Shown in pieces: positions 22,501 through 34,400 of a stretch of DNA of 64,000 nt. A program made the translations under genes and the position numbers. The notes below the pieces were generated by a model that was not told the origin of the DNA, ran no database searches, and was given only the letters and a program-made list of their open reading frames with translations. Numbering within the stretch: position 1 is the stretch's first letter; every line of letters starts with the position of its first letter. Origin of the DNA: Porodaedalea pini (taxonomy: Eukaryota; Basidiomycota; Agaricomycetes; Hymenochaetales; Hymenochaetaceae); NCBI GenBank assembly GCA_002794775.1, contig NBAY01000008.1, positions 372,001 through 436,000 of the forward strand, written 5' to 3'.

Positions 22501-22868
22501 TACGTCAGGAGAAGAGGATGTGAAGCTAAGCAGTTGAAGACGGACGTGAGAGCAGGGTATTTGACGATCACACTGTATGCAGTCTTGTAAGCATAAGAAA
22601 AATAGAACAGACAATAAGCCAGACCTTCTGCTTGCGCCTATGGCATTCACCGCAAGAATAGCTTTCGAATGGCAAGAATGATCAGTATGGCGAGGTAGAG
22701 CTTGTTATCATGGTTCATTGCGCACCTTACTCTAGTGCGTGGCTTCTTTTTTGTGGCCTGACCTGGCTGGTCTTGGTCGTCCTTGTTCTTGCGCTTCGTC
22801 GATGTAGATCCTGAGCTAGGAGAAGCGGAGTGCACGGCGGGCTGGATATGCGGCTCTGATTTGACCAT
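19597..22868 (-). CDS. Zn2Cys6 fungal-specific transcription factor
   Basis: A nuclear DNA-binding regulator. The first exon from 22868 is Lys-rich (TKRKNKDDQDQPGQ, then KKKPRTR). Splicing then yields a complete zinc cluster: CGECHRRKQKCDRQIPCSHC followed by VARKVPDLC, fitting C-x2-C-x6-C-x5-C-x2-C-x8-C. The last three residues of the cluster come from separate exons (introns around 22540-22640 and 22480-22540). A linker coiled coil follows (IHARLSRLEHIIDVALPQF). The middle carries a fungal_trans-type homology region (PPLNIEDLSTLSP near 20990; FVDTLPPHFSFNPDRSL and YIPLHRYLLITEILFVRISL near 20620-20750; FILRRLDSDRYARSRR). The C-terminal 200 residues are Ser/Pro/Asn-rich, as in activation domains. 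Target genes cannot be inferred. It is divergent from MED17 over 187 bp. Confidence 0.85.
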
Positions 22869-23055
22869 GGCCAGAGCGCAGACAAGCAGCAGGCTAGCGC
22901 AGGCCGTTTAGACGGGGGACAAAGTCACGGTGCACTTTCAAGAAACTCACGATCGTGACTCGGATTCGGCCCGTGCTTCGTGACTCGGCGCTTGCCGTGA
23001 AGCCACCATTAATATTGAAGTTCAACTCTAGATCTGGCCGCATTCCTACGCATAA

Positions 23056-25470
23056 ATGCTCGTTACCACCACCATGCAAGAATCAGTAGAAGAACAGCCT
23101 TGGAGGAAAATTAAACTCTCTCTCGAAAGGCCTTATAAGGACGACAATGGACAACCCATACCTACTTTGCTTGACATCACCCATGACGGTCAATTCATTT
23201 ACGAACCTCGTGAAGAATGGGACGCGAAACTCGGTGAACGCTTCAGACGAATATTTGTTGAGCGGGGAGTGGATTTCTTCGACTCAGATCCGGAAGCAAG
23301 ATATCTATCTGAAGTTGAAAGCACTGACAAAGATGATGCTGGTGCTAATGTAATCGAGGAAAATGAGTCTGCGGCTGAGGCAGAGAAGGAAAGCGCGGAC
23401 ACGGATGGAGAGGCGAAACTAATGACACCCGAGAAGCTGTTCAGTATGCGGAGCGAGATTCTCCCTCGACTCCAGTACGTACGTGCCATATCTGTGCGCT
23501 TATAGCATTCCAAATGTCTCATTCATCTGCCAGTGTTGCGTTGGGTGAAATGTCCCATGCACGCGACCTATTGTCCCTTCTTCTTTCTACATCAACCCGC
23601 ACACCATCTACTCTGAGTGCATCACTCCTCAATACTCCTTCGGCGCTTCCTCCCGCTCCCTTGAACCCTGCACTTACACCAGGTCTCCTGACTGCTTCAA
23701 CAGTCACAGCCCCACCTCCCATATTATCTGTTCAGGCCTTCGACGCGCAGCTCGTCACGGGAGGGAAAGACGATGCACTGCGGAAGGCGTCAGACGTGTT
23801 GCGAGTTGCTGCTGAGGGAATCGAGCGAAGTACTTCGCGCTCGGAGCATTACTGGGCAGATGCCCTCCAAATACGCCGTGCAAATTGGGGACTCATAACT
23901 GCACCTCTTCCGCTTGGTGCTCCGACAGGGAAAGGGACAGACAAGACGAGCAGAGACTTTTTAGTGTCCTACGGCCTAGAATCATGTTAGCAATATCTAT
24001 TCCGTCGAAGAATTTCGAGTTGAAGCTCAGCTATTTTTCTTCTAGCCACACCTGTCTTTCGCCGCCATGCAATCGCGCATATGGTATTCTATGCTTCGCC
24101 GTCCTCACAGGATGGTCCACTTGTCTTTCCACACCGGAATCGAACCCGTTTACGCGTCAGCCTAACAAGAAAAAACAGTTCAGGTGAACCGTCGACGTGT
24201 CATAGCCAAGTCCGAATAACGACTGAGGATACGCTAAGTGGTGCAATCAAGGGCGCGCAAAAAGAGATTGTAGAGAAAGAAATATTCGGCGAGCTTATCA
24301 AAGAAGCGGGTAATTTGCCCACAGCGTCAGCACGTGTGTCGGAGCGATTGATGGTCATTGACGCGGCACAAGACGTCGAAATCCGGTTCGAGCTGGTATG
24401 TATAATTTTTGGAGTCTATTGTGCAAAGTTTTCATGAGATAAACAGATTGACGAAGACCTCGTCCCGTCCTCCAACGCCAGCATGGGCACCTCTGATTTG
24501 ACAGGACACGCTCTATGCGACCTCATCTCCTCATCTCTTCCTATTTTTCTCCTGCGACAACATGCACATGCAAAGGCTGTTCGTCTCAAGCTTGTCCCCA
24601 CGCATGCAAATGGAGCATCAAGGCCCGTTCATCCACCGCAGATCCTGCAGCCGATCATCGACCTCCTGCAATACCACGTGTTCCTTAAGCGCGTGCGCGG
24701 TGAGCTTCTGCGGGCTGTTACAAGGCTTCAGGCGGCAGGCGTGCGCGTCGAATTGCGCTTCGAGGGCGTGGGTGAGACAGGGAAGGTGGTGCTAGATGCA
24801 ATAATGGAGGGGAGGGAAAAGATCGGCGGTGAAGCGGTTCTGAGGATTGACGAGAGGTTTGTTCGCCTCTCCGCATCGTATAAAAAAGACTCATTACTGA
24901 CATTTTATCGAGGCATACCGTCCGCTTCACGTTCGCCTCGCCATCCACACTCACCGCGCTTCTCCCACAAGCAACGATCACTATTGCGTCTATCCCGCAG
25001 CTCGTACAGTTGCTCGCCGATGAGATCGAACGCAGCCTGCTTGGCCAGATCTGTGAAATCGGCGTTGAAGTCTGCGAGGCACTCAGCGGAACGTGGTTTC
25101 TGGATGAGATGATGTGTCGCGCCGTCGGACGATGGGAAGGCTGTGTCCTGTACGTATCCTGCATTGCTCGTCCCGCTCGCCGTTGGTCCTTTCATAATCA
25201 CACCTCTCCTTTGATGATAACAGAAATTTCCGCGTCAAGTGCGCAGACGATCTTTCGTTGGACTGCCACGCTCACCAGCTCCTGCGTGCACGGGTTCCCG
25301 CTTCCGCACCCGGACTTACTGCCTCAGGTGCGGCACAACTCACTCCTTTATCTGCGGGCGCTAGCGCAAGCCCGGCAACGCTCCTGACGTATGACGCGCG
25401 GGATGACAAGAGGTTGGGCCTGTTTGCGTGGGTGCGGCGTGTAATCGAGGATACGCTCTCCAGTAGTTAG
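23056..25470 (+). CDS. MED17: Mediator complex subunit 17 (MED17/Srb4)
   Basis: MED17 is the scaffold of the Mediator head module that links activators to RNA polymerase II. The N-terminus reads WRKIKLSLERPYKDDNGQPI, then PTLLDITHDGQFIYEP, typical of basidiomycete MED17. After an intron at about 23475-23534 comes VALGEMSHARDLLSLLLS, then RSEHYWADALQIRRANWGLI. Later blocks are RRHAIAHMVFYASPSSQDGP, EIFGELIKEAGNLPT, LLQYHVFLKRVRGELLRAVT and LADEIERSLLGQICEIGVEV. The protein ends LGLFAWVRRVIEDTLSSS. Five or so introns join in frame. ATGs at 23056 and 23074 are both possible; the second (MQESVEEQPW) starts closer to the conserved block. Regulation by a promoter shared with the Zn2Cys6 factor is likely from the 187-bp spacing. 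Confidence 0.8.
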
Positions 25471-26036
25471 TACCTACTTCTTGTATTGGTCAATCGCCCT
25501 TGTTCTCTTGTCGTAGACAAAAAGATGAAAGAAGCTTCGTCCTCGAAATCTGTGAGATATTTCATTACGACTAGCAACAACGGGTATCTTTCAAGAAGTC
25601 GCATGTCTCATCCCAGGACTCTCTGCGCCATACTAATCCTACTACTACTAGTGCCGCACAGGTCCGGTGACGAATGAAAGAGTGAAGGCGGGCTAGGAGC
25701 TCGCCTGAGCTTGAGGATGACTGAAGTCCAGGAGCTGGGGCGAGCAAATCAGCTATGAGCAAGTACTAAGGGCAAAAAACTTAGGCCTTTCGTAAACAGA
25801 GCACAGGCTATCAAGAAGACAGATAGGTTCAAGACTTTTTGTCTTCTACGTCAAAACTTTTTCTGAGAGAGCATTCGTTTGCTAGTAACAGACACGAAAC
25901 TGTTAAGTTACGCGACGACGAGAAACCTCTAGCTATAGCGCAATCGTATTCTCTGCACACAGGTTGGTCTTGTAATACTGCCAGTAAATCACTGCAAAGA
26001 TGGAGTGCTTCTGCCAAGGTATAGATCATTTTTCAT
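25471..26036. other. Convergent spacer, MED17 and GPI-protein 3' ends
   Basis: Two genes converge here. No supported gene or structural RNA is seen; the short frames present lack domain signs. Confidence 0.4.
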
Positions 26037-27320
26037 CTACAAGTAAGCTGCCACCAGGGCAGAAAGAACAGAAGCCACGATCGAGTAGATGAACGCAGAA
26101 GCCAGCAATCGAGACCCGACGCCATTCTCATACCCACAGTGACAGCCAGCGGCGTTAGCGCTGTCAGCTGCATCAGCTGCGCCAGAATTCTTGTAGCCCG
26201 AGTTTGATCCCGATACTGATGACTGAGCCTGGTTGCTATCACTGGAGTTGGAGGTGGACTGTGCGTCCGAGTTGTTCGAGCCAGATTCATCGGATTCAGC
26301 CGAGCTGGAGTCATTGGATGAAGAAGAAGAATCGTGCGTATGTGCCATGGCCGTCGCACGCGCCGCTGCCGACTTCGCACCAGCGACACTCGCGGACCGA
26401 GTCTTCGACGCAGAGTCCTGCGTACTGTCACCGTTTGCATCTTCATCGTGGTCGCCTTCGTCTCCTCCATCATCATTGCCAGAGGCTGACTGAGATTCTG
26501 AGTTCGAGTCCGGGCCCGGGGTGCCTATCTTATGGCCATGCGGCTTCTTCCCACCGCTGGAAGTCGCCGAGGCCGAGGCCGATGCGGAGACAGAGACAGA
26601 AACAGGGACTGAGGCGGAGGTTGACGGGAGTGCAAACGTACCCTGCGCTGAGTCTGAGTTGCTCTCGTCATTCGTGTTCGAAGATTTGCTATCCTTGAGG
26701 TGTCCTACACCCCATGGTATGTCATCTCCGTTTGGCTGTTGTGAGTTCTCCGGAGGTTCTGTGTCGTTTGAAGGCGACGCGATCTAATGATATTCAAAGA
26801 ACTCAGTTAAAAAAATAGTTAGAAGTGGATGTACTGAGGCTCACGGTAAAACGCATGGTCCAGGCCCTCGTAGAAATATCGTCTCCGTTCGTAAACTGGT
26901 AGAAGGCGAATTGGAATTAATATCATAGGTGAATAGCTACATGTTTTAGACTTGCCTGGTAGAAATAAATCGTAGAGTATGGGTCGACGTCAGGGCAAGT
27001 CCACGAGTACGGCGTGAGCGACTTGTTAGTACCATCCAGCGCACTCGCTATGTTTTTGACCAGGCTCATGTTATTGTTCGAGCCGGACATGAGATCTACA
27101 CCAGCCAGGCTCGTTAACTCGACTCCATAAAAATTCGAAAGAACGCACCTATTGTGACATTTGTCCACAAGTCAGAGGTGTCCGGCATCCAGGCGATGCT
27201 ACATGACGAGCCCGCCGTGTACGTCTCATTCGGGCCCGGCGTCGTGGGCTTGAGCTGCGCCAGGACGCGCTGCACGCCGTAGATTGCGAGGAGTGAGAAG
27301 AGTGTCGAACGAGCCAGCAT
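26037..27320 (-). CDS. Secreted Ser-rich GPI-anchored surface protein, Kre9/Knh1-like N-terminus
   Basis: A signal peptide (MLARSTLFSLLAIYGVQRVLA) is followed by a Kre9/Knh1-like (PF10342-type) domain. Its start is PTTPGPNETYTAGSSCSIAW, and further on it has LMSGSNNNMSLVKNIASAL and YSWTCPDVDPYSTIYFYQ. After two more introns the protein becomes Ser/Asp/Asn-rich and low in complexity (about 26040-26780, with SASASASA and SSSSSNDSSS runs). It ends with a hydrophobic tail (LLASAFIYSIVASVLSALVA) behind small residues, as expected for a GPI-attachment signal. Such proteins sit at the plasma membrane or cell wall and are thought to influence wall glucan. The call rests on architecture plus the Cys/Trp pattern; function is inferred. 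Confidence 0.75.
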
Positions 27321-27876
27321 CGCGAGGAATATTAAATAGAGAAATGGAACCGTTTAGATAAAAAAAGGAATACGAGAGGATGCCAGATCCTTGAGGTAGG
27401 GAGGAAAGTGAGAAGAGCTGAAGCTAGGAAAAGTCGGGCTGGCAGGTCTTATAGGCATAGATCGTGAAAGTCTGAGATTAAATGCGATGCTTTGACGCAC
27501 GAGAACAGTAGATAGCAATTCATTCAGTCTGAATGCAGATGTAGGCGTTCCTACGTGGATTAGTCAAGCATGTTGAGCATCCTTTGAACTGAGGCCTCGT
27601 ATTTGCTCTTTGGAAGCTGTCCAGCCACCAGAGCACTTTTTTAAGATGAAAGTTATCTTCGTACCCGTGTAATTTAGTAGATAATCTTGTATATATCCCC
27701 GACTATTTGTGGATGTAGTGGGCCCTTAGGGAACGAGACAATAAAGATAATATGTAGTCGAAGTCCGAGTCGAAGAGGCCTAGGGTCCGCAACACTGGCA
27801 GATCCTGAAGTGCCAAAAGAGGCAGTGTGGCACGCAGTCAATCGCAGTCTGCGCAGCTTGTCCATGACCAGGACTC
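27321..27876. promoter_or_regulatory. Divergent promoter region, GPI protein and VPS24
   Basis: The two genes start back to back across 556 bp. No recognisable gene lies inside. I could not assign specific binding sites. Confidence 0.35.
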
Positions 27877-28733
27877 ATGCAGTCAATCAACCGCTTTCTC
27901 TATGGTCCTACACCAGAAGAAAAGATTAGGGCATGGCAGGGCAAAATACGTGGAGAGCAGCGTCAGCTTGACCGGGAAATGAGGCAGGTTGGCTTTCTTG
28001 CATGTCCGAGGTCTAACAGGGAGCTCACTGGGTCGTCCGCAGCTCGATATTGCTACGAAGAAGGCACAGACGGAAGTGAAGAAGCTTGCGACGAAAGGAG
28101 ATGTCAAGAATGCGAAGGTTCTAGCAAGAGAGGTCGTCAGGAGCCACAAACAGAAGGACCGAATGTCTGTGAGCAAGGCACGCCTCGGGTCTATCAACAA
28201 TCAGCTCGTGCAGCAGCTCGGTGAGTGACGTTTGACGCGTTGGCCATATGACTATGCTGATAGACTTCCACAGCAATGGTGAAGGTCACCGGCACACTTC
28301 AGAAATCTACGGAAATTATGAAGTTATCGAACTCGCTCATCAAGCTTCCGCAAATCAGCCAAGCTATGCGTGAGATGAGCATAGAGATGACAAAGGTGAA
28401 CCACTATATATGCTGCTCTTGCACTCCTCGCTTACTGGTTTAATAGGCAGGGATTATGGAGGAGATGCTTGACGATGTGATGGAGATGGAAGACGATGAA
28501 GAATTGGAGGAGGAGGCAGATGCAGAAGTCGAGAAGGTGTTGTTCGAAATCACAGATGGCAAGCTTGGAGCTGCTGGAACAGTAAAAGATGACTTACCGG
28601 TTCGTGCTGTTTTCTATGTGATTCAAATCGTTGCTGACATAGAACGTAGTCTGTGGCGGACACAGTCGATGAGGAGGAAGAGAGGAATTTGGAGCAGTAT
28701 CAGAAGCAGCTGAACGACCTCCTGAGTGGATAA
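27877..28733 (+). CDS. VPS24: ESCRT-III subunit Vps24 (CHMP3)
   Basis: Vps24 caps Vps20-Snf7 filaments and recruits Vps2 and Vps4 during multivesicular body sorting. The protein starts MQSINRFLYGPTPEEKIRAW, giving the basic first helix, then has QGKIRGEQRQLDREMRQ, DIATKKAQTEVKKLATKGDV, AREVVRSHKQKDRMSVSKAR and MKLSNSLIKLPQISQAMREM. An acidic C-terminal half (MEEMLDDVMEMEDDEELEEE) carries the Vps4-interacting region and ends LEQYQKQLNDLLSG. Five exons are separated by introns near 27990, 28225, 28397 and 28590. The length of about 220 residues is normal for the family. No break was found. Confidence 0.93.
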
Positions 28734-29020
28734 TAGACACGGAGATTTCTTCTTTGCATTGCATTTTGTTTCGTTATACAGAGCTTTGTTCAGATACCTG
28801 TACGAATACCTGCACGATACGTATTATTTTCTGCATAAATATTTGGATTTGTCAAATATTTATCTTATCTTGTCCGAGCTGATGTCACCCTTGACGGAGT
28901 GACCGGAGTAACCGGTGCGTCAACGGGATGCGCACTTTTTTCTTGTTACTCTGTCCATTGCCTTGACGTTCCAGTTCTTGCGGCTGGTTGCACGGTGCTC
29001 AACCGTCAACGTCCTCAAAA

Positions 29021-30893
29021 ATGCTTGCTTCCAAATCTTTTGCTGGCCTTGCGCGTGGCGCCGCCCTCAGGAACTCCCTCCAGGTTTGCTACAGTTTTTT
29101 GAGGCATGTTGAACTCCGAGTACTGACAGCGTGTCCATTTCGCTAGGCCTCCCGTTCCTACGCCTCGGCGGCACCACCGACGGCCGCGTTTGCAGGTCAA
29201 AAAGGACCCGATGTAAGTTGTTTAAGATGTATTCACTGCACTGTGTTGAGGTGTTGTTGTGTCTAGGGAAAGTACACGGTCACCTTAATTCCTGGTGATG
29301 GTACGTGCCAAACTCTCGTGGTGTTTCTCGTAATTGAATTATGTGTCTGTGGATAGGTATTGGTCCGGAAATCAGTGAATCCATCAAGGACATCTACAAT
29401 GCGGCGAACGTATGATGTTTCCAGCTCGCTTCAGATGTATGACTGAACTTTCGAACACAGGTGCCGATTAAATGGGAAGAAGTCAGCGTTACCCCGATTC
29501 TGAGGAACGGAAAGACTGTCATTCCGGATGCCGCTATTTCCTCAGTGAAGAAGAACACAGTCGCACTTAAGGGTACGCGTCTTCACACTTTTGACTTATT
29601 TTTGTTTACGCAACTGACTGGCTGTTCTAGGTCCTCTTGCCACCCCGAGTTCGTTATGCACACTCTGCGAGTCTGAACTCTGAGCACTCATAGATTTTTC
29701 AGTTGGGAAGGGCCACGTCTCGCTCAACTTGACTTTGCGTCGGACATTCAACCTTTTCGCAAATGTGCGCCCGTGCGTGTCCATCAAGGGGTTCAAGACG
29801 CCCTACGACGATGTCAACACAGTGCTCATTCGTGAGAATACGGAAGGGGAGTACTCGGGTATTGAGCACGAGGCTAGTCTTTCTATGGATGATTGATATG
29901 CCATCCATCTGACTGTTGTCGCGTGCGACAGATTGTAGACGGTGTTGTGCAATCTATCAAGCTCATCACTTGGGACGCCTCCGAGCGCGTTGCTCGCTAC
30001 GCCTTCCACTATGCCCGCCAGAATGGCAGGAACCGCGTTACTGCTGTACACAAGGCTAACATCATGTAGGACGCAGACCAAATGCTGTGCGCTCAGTCCC
30101 TCTAATTACCATTTTAATATGCAGGAAAATGTCCGATGGCATGTTCTTGTCAGCTTGCCGCCAAGTGGCGAAGGACTTCCCCGAGATTCAGTATGATGAG
30201 GATCTCTTGGATCGCGCTTGTCTCCAGGTAAGTGCTACACTGCACTCAATTTTCAAAGCATCTCATATTACTTTGCAGATCACCCAGAATCCGGCGCCGT
30301 ATGCAGACCGTGTCATGGTGATGCCTAACTTGTACGGTGACATCCTATCCGACATGTGTGCCGGTCTTATTGGCGGTCTGGGTCTCACGCCGTCAGGCAA
30401 TATTGGCCGCGTAAGTTCACCGAATTTTATGCATATCTTTCAATCTCAACGATGAACGTACGCCACAGGATGCTTCAATATTCGAGGCCGTCCACGGCTC
30501 GGCTCCGGACATCGCAGGTATGAGCTTACTTACCTCCATGAAGAAGTTGAGCTAGAGTTAACTCCGTTTTGCAGGGAAGGGCCTGGCTAACCCTACGGCG
30601 CTTCTTCTTTCGTCGCTCATGATGCTAAGGTGAGCATTGGCGCTTATCCTAGTAAGATTAGTATCTTATACTCTACTAGACATATGGAGCTCTTTGAACA
30701 TGCCGAAAAGATTGAGAAGGCCGCACTTACCGTACGTATACTATGCCAATGGGCTGACTGAGCGCGACGCTGACTGCTCTCCGTCACTCTTATTCAGACC
30801 ATTGCTGAGGGCAAGTCCATTACCGGTGACCTTGGCGGCAAGGCTTCGACGACGCAATACACGGAGTCAATCATCAGCAAACTCAGTGCCTGA
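29021..30893 (+). CDS. IDH1: NAD-dependent isocitrate dehydrogenase subunit 1, mitochondrial
   Basis: Subunit of the allosteric NAD-IDH that oxidises isocitrate to 2-oxoglutarate in the TCA cycle. A mitochondrial presequence ([20 protein letters not shown]) precedes [19 protein letters not shown]. Further blocks are [85 protein letters not shown] and [20 protein letters not shown]. It ends [15 protein letters not shown]. About ten short introns join in frame, one of the most intron-dense genes in the window. Subunit 1 rather than 2 is inferred from overall similarity to fungal IDH1 ([12 protein letters not shown]); the two paralogues are alike, so the subunit number is slightly less sure than the enzyme. 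Confidence 0.92.
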
Positions 30894-31486
30894 GTGATGA
30901 GCCGTCGTCTCCAGCACTTCGCGTGCTCGGGTGTCGTCGCTACTGGTTACCTCTCGTAAAATAGACAGCGGACTCGTCCGGAACTACACATTCTGGATGC
31001 TTCTTTCTCTAGATTTTGACCGTAGCATGATGCGCATAATTTTAATTTTTAATCGAGAAATTTCAAGTAAATGTGGCCGTAAAATGTAATAAAGACGGAG
31101 GCAACGGCGCTTCGCGAAACCGTGAGAAACGAGTGAAGTAGCAAATGCGGGGCAAAGATGAACACCAGCTCTCTCTCTCTAACACCACTACTTGCACGAT
31201 AAGAGTCTCACTCCCACCCGCCCTACAGGGCAAGCCCACCATTCTCATACACGCCTACCGCAGGCAAGCCACCAATTTCACCACATACATATCCAACTCT
31301 CAGGTGAGCGTCGAGTGCGTCACCGCGCCGCACTTGATGCGCAGTAGCTGTACGTTCCAGTTATCTGACCCACATTTTCCCTCAGTTCTCTGAGCTTCCA
31401 TCAGTAACAACCAACAGCTCAAAAACATTCGCAAAACGACTACATAAAAACGCGCAAAAAATAATTGACACTCTTCACGATTCGAT
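30894..31486. promoter_or_regulatory. Spacer with likely SSD1-like gene promoter
   Basis: This 593-bp stretch lies between the IDH1 stop and the SSD1-like start. A CT-rich run (ctctctctctaac) sits at about 31172-31185. No gene is supported. Confidence 0.35.
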
Positions 31487-34400
31487 ATGACGGACGAAGT
31501 TCCTACGACTACGCAACAGACTGCACCGAAGAAGGAGGCGTCTGCTCTTGGCGGTGCTCCTGCCAAGTCTGGAGGGCGTGGCGGGAAGCGCCCTAACCCT
31601 CCTCGCACTGGTTCTGCACAGGGTTCGATAACTGGGAAGGACGCTACCGCACGACCGACATCACGGGGTAGCAACAAGTCGAGCAATGCCAGCCACAAGA
31701 AAACCGAATCGGCTCAGCAGAAGAACGCTCCTAGCAATGATGTACGGAAGGGTGGTCGTGGCGGCAAGCGGGGAGCTAGCAACAACGGTCAAAATGGTCG
31801 CCAGCAAGCTCCTGCTACCAATAATGCTCAGGCACCAGTTCCAAAGCCTGTTCAGACTGAGGAACACACTGGCAGAGACGTTGAGAGCATTCAGCGCCTT
31901 ATCTCTGAAATGTCTGAAATGCGCGGTGAAATGCGCAGCAAAGGCACGTCTAATGGGGTTTCGCCCGAGTCCGCGACTGCACCGAACTCTGCCTTGGGCA
32001 CTCATTCCAATCTCCCTCCAAATGCACCTGTCTTTCAGCCTGGTGCCGCCTCTTACCCGGGTCTGAACGCTCCGGACCCTGCTCCGAGGCACAGAAAAGC
32101 AGCCTCCGTTGGCGCACACCCTGCGCCACCGATGAACTACAGTAGTTCATATTCGCCAAATTTGGGTTCTATGACCGAGGATTCGGAAGATCGAGGCAGC
32201 GGTTTTGAGGAAGGCGAGATTTCTGACACTCCTAACTTTCACCCAAGCCACCAAGCTCGTTCGCAATCGCAGAGCTTTACTGCCCCACGCTTTGCGGCTC
32301 TTGCGCGCCAGGACCAAAGCGAAGTCGTAGGACCTTCGGGTAGGCCGCAGCTGGCCCCGACGTTCACGTTTGGTGCTCGGAGGCGTGGAACCAATCCACC
32401 TTCGATTGGCCCAGCTATCAGCGAGGAGGACGCTAACTTCCAGTTCCCACAGCAGCAGCAGCAGCAGCAACATCATCATCAAGAGAATTTGACTCCCCCG
32501 CAGGAGCACAGGAGGACGACTAGCACCGGTGGCGAGATCACTGGCATCATGGCTGAACAGGTAATCAAATTGGAAAGAGACGTGTGGAAGCGATTTAACG
32601 CCTATTTTCAGATGGCTATTCAGAGCCAGATTGAAGCTTTGCAGCAGCAACAGGCGGTGCTCTACCAGCATCAGCTGGCATCCAACCAGATTCTGGGCTC
32701 GACGTTTCCTGGAAGGGTTGGCGGACATCGCCGTGTTCAGAGCACTCTACCTAGTCCGATGAGTAGCGGATTCTCCGCTATGGGTCAGTTCAGCACGCCA
32801 ATGATGAACCTTGACGGGCAACAGGGTATCCCGAGAGGCCATGGCCGTCGGCACAGTGTGAATGTCTTGAACAAAGCGGGCGGCCCGAGTGCGTCAATCA
32901 GCTACCCCAACCCGTATGCTTCAGAAGGATTCGAGGATGGATTTGCTCCCCCTCCCCCTCCTATGCAGCCTGCACACTCGCGTCAGGCGTCACGCGCCGA
33001 TTCTAGCTGGCGTATGAGTGAGTGCCCAAATCTGTTATTCAATTATTTTATGTTTATGCATGTTTGATCCAGACGGCGGTGTTGGGCCCATCAATGCGAA
33101 CGCGGGTCTGACGGATCTAGCTCAAGCGCAGGCACAGTTGCAGAGCCTGCAGCAGTTTCGTGCTGCAGCTGGTGGCCATCATCAGAAGCTCCCGTCCTTC
33201 AGTTTCCCGAACATGTTGCCTAACGTTATGGCAGCTAATATGATGGGCCTCGGCGGTCTCAATCTACTCCAACAACAACAGCAACAGTTCCAGATGGCGC
33301 TTCAGCAGCAGAGCAGTCAACCGCAGAGGAAATCGTTGTTTGCACCGTATCTTCCACAAGCGTCTCTGCCTCCGCTTCTCGCTGCAGGCAAACTCGTTGT
33401 GGGCATCCTACGTGTTAACAAACGTAACAGATCCGATGCGTACGTCGCCACGGAAGTGCTCGACGCGGACATCTATATCTGTGGATCTAAGGATCGCAAT
33501 CGCGCACTTGAGGGTGATATTGTTGCAGTCGAGCTCCTTGACGTAGACGAGGTCTGGGGAACCAAGAAGGAAAAGGAAGAGAAGAAGCGCAAGAAGGAAG
33601 AGAATGCCGCTTACGATCCGAAGTCCGCTGCTGGACGTAAGAACGACAAGAAGAAGGATGACGTCGAGGTCGAAGGACAAGGTCTGATGCTGTTCGAAGA
33701 CGAAGAGTAAGCTTCATCGTTGCTTTCAAAGTAATTTAATCACTGACGTTAAACTTTAAGGGTCACTGATGAGATTAAGCCTCAATTTGCTGGCCACGTC
33801 GTAGCAGTCGTGGAGCGCATGCCCGGTCAGCTCTTCTCTGGAACGTTGGGACTTCTGCGTCCGTCGTCGGCTGCGACGAAGGAAAAGCAGGAAGCTGAGC
33901 GTCGTGAGCGCGAGGGTGACCGTGGCGAAGAGCAGAAACGCGGACCCGTCGAAAGGCCGAAGATCGTCTGGTTCAAGCCGACCGATAAGCGTGTTCCTCT
34001 CATCGCCATCCCTACAGAGCAAGCTCCACCCGACTTCGTCCAGAACTCTGAGGCCTACGCCGATAAGCTTTTTGTAGCCTGCATCAAGCGTCACGTACGT
34101 TTGACATTAATTCGCTTTTCCAGCATGCTCACCCTTTTCTTACAGCCGATTAGCTCTCTTCATCCGTTCGGTACCCTTGTCGAAGAGCTCGGTCCAATCG
34201 GAGACATCGAGGTTGAGACGAGCGCTTTGTTGAAAGACTGCAACTTTCCGACTGAGGAGTTTACCGACAACGTTCTGAAGTGTCTTCCTCCCACCCCTTG
34301 GACGTACGTTAATTTTAGTTGACTACATACATAATATGGTGCTGACTGGTTCGCAGAATCCCAGAGAGAGAGTACGAAGTCCGCACAGACATGCGCCAAG

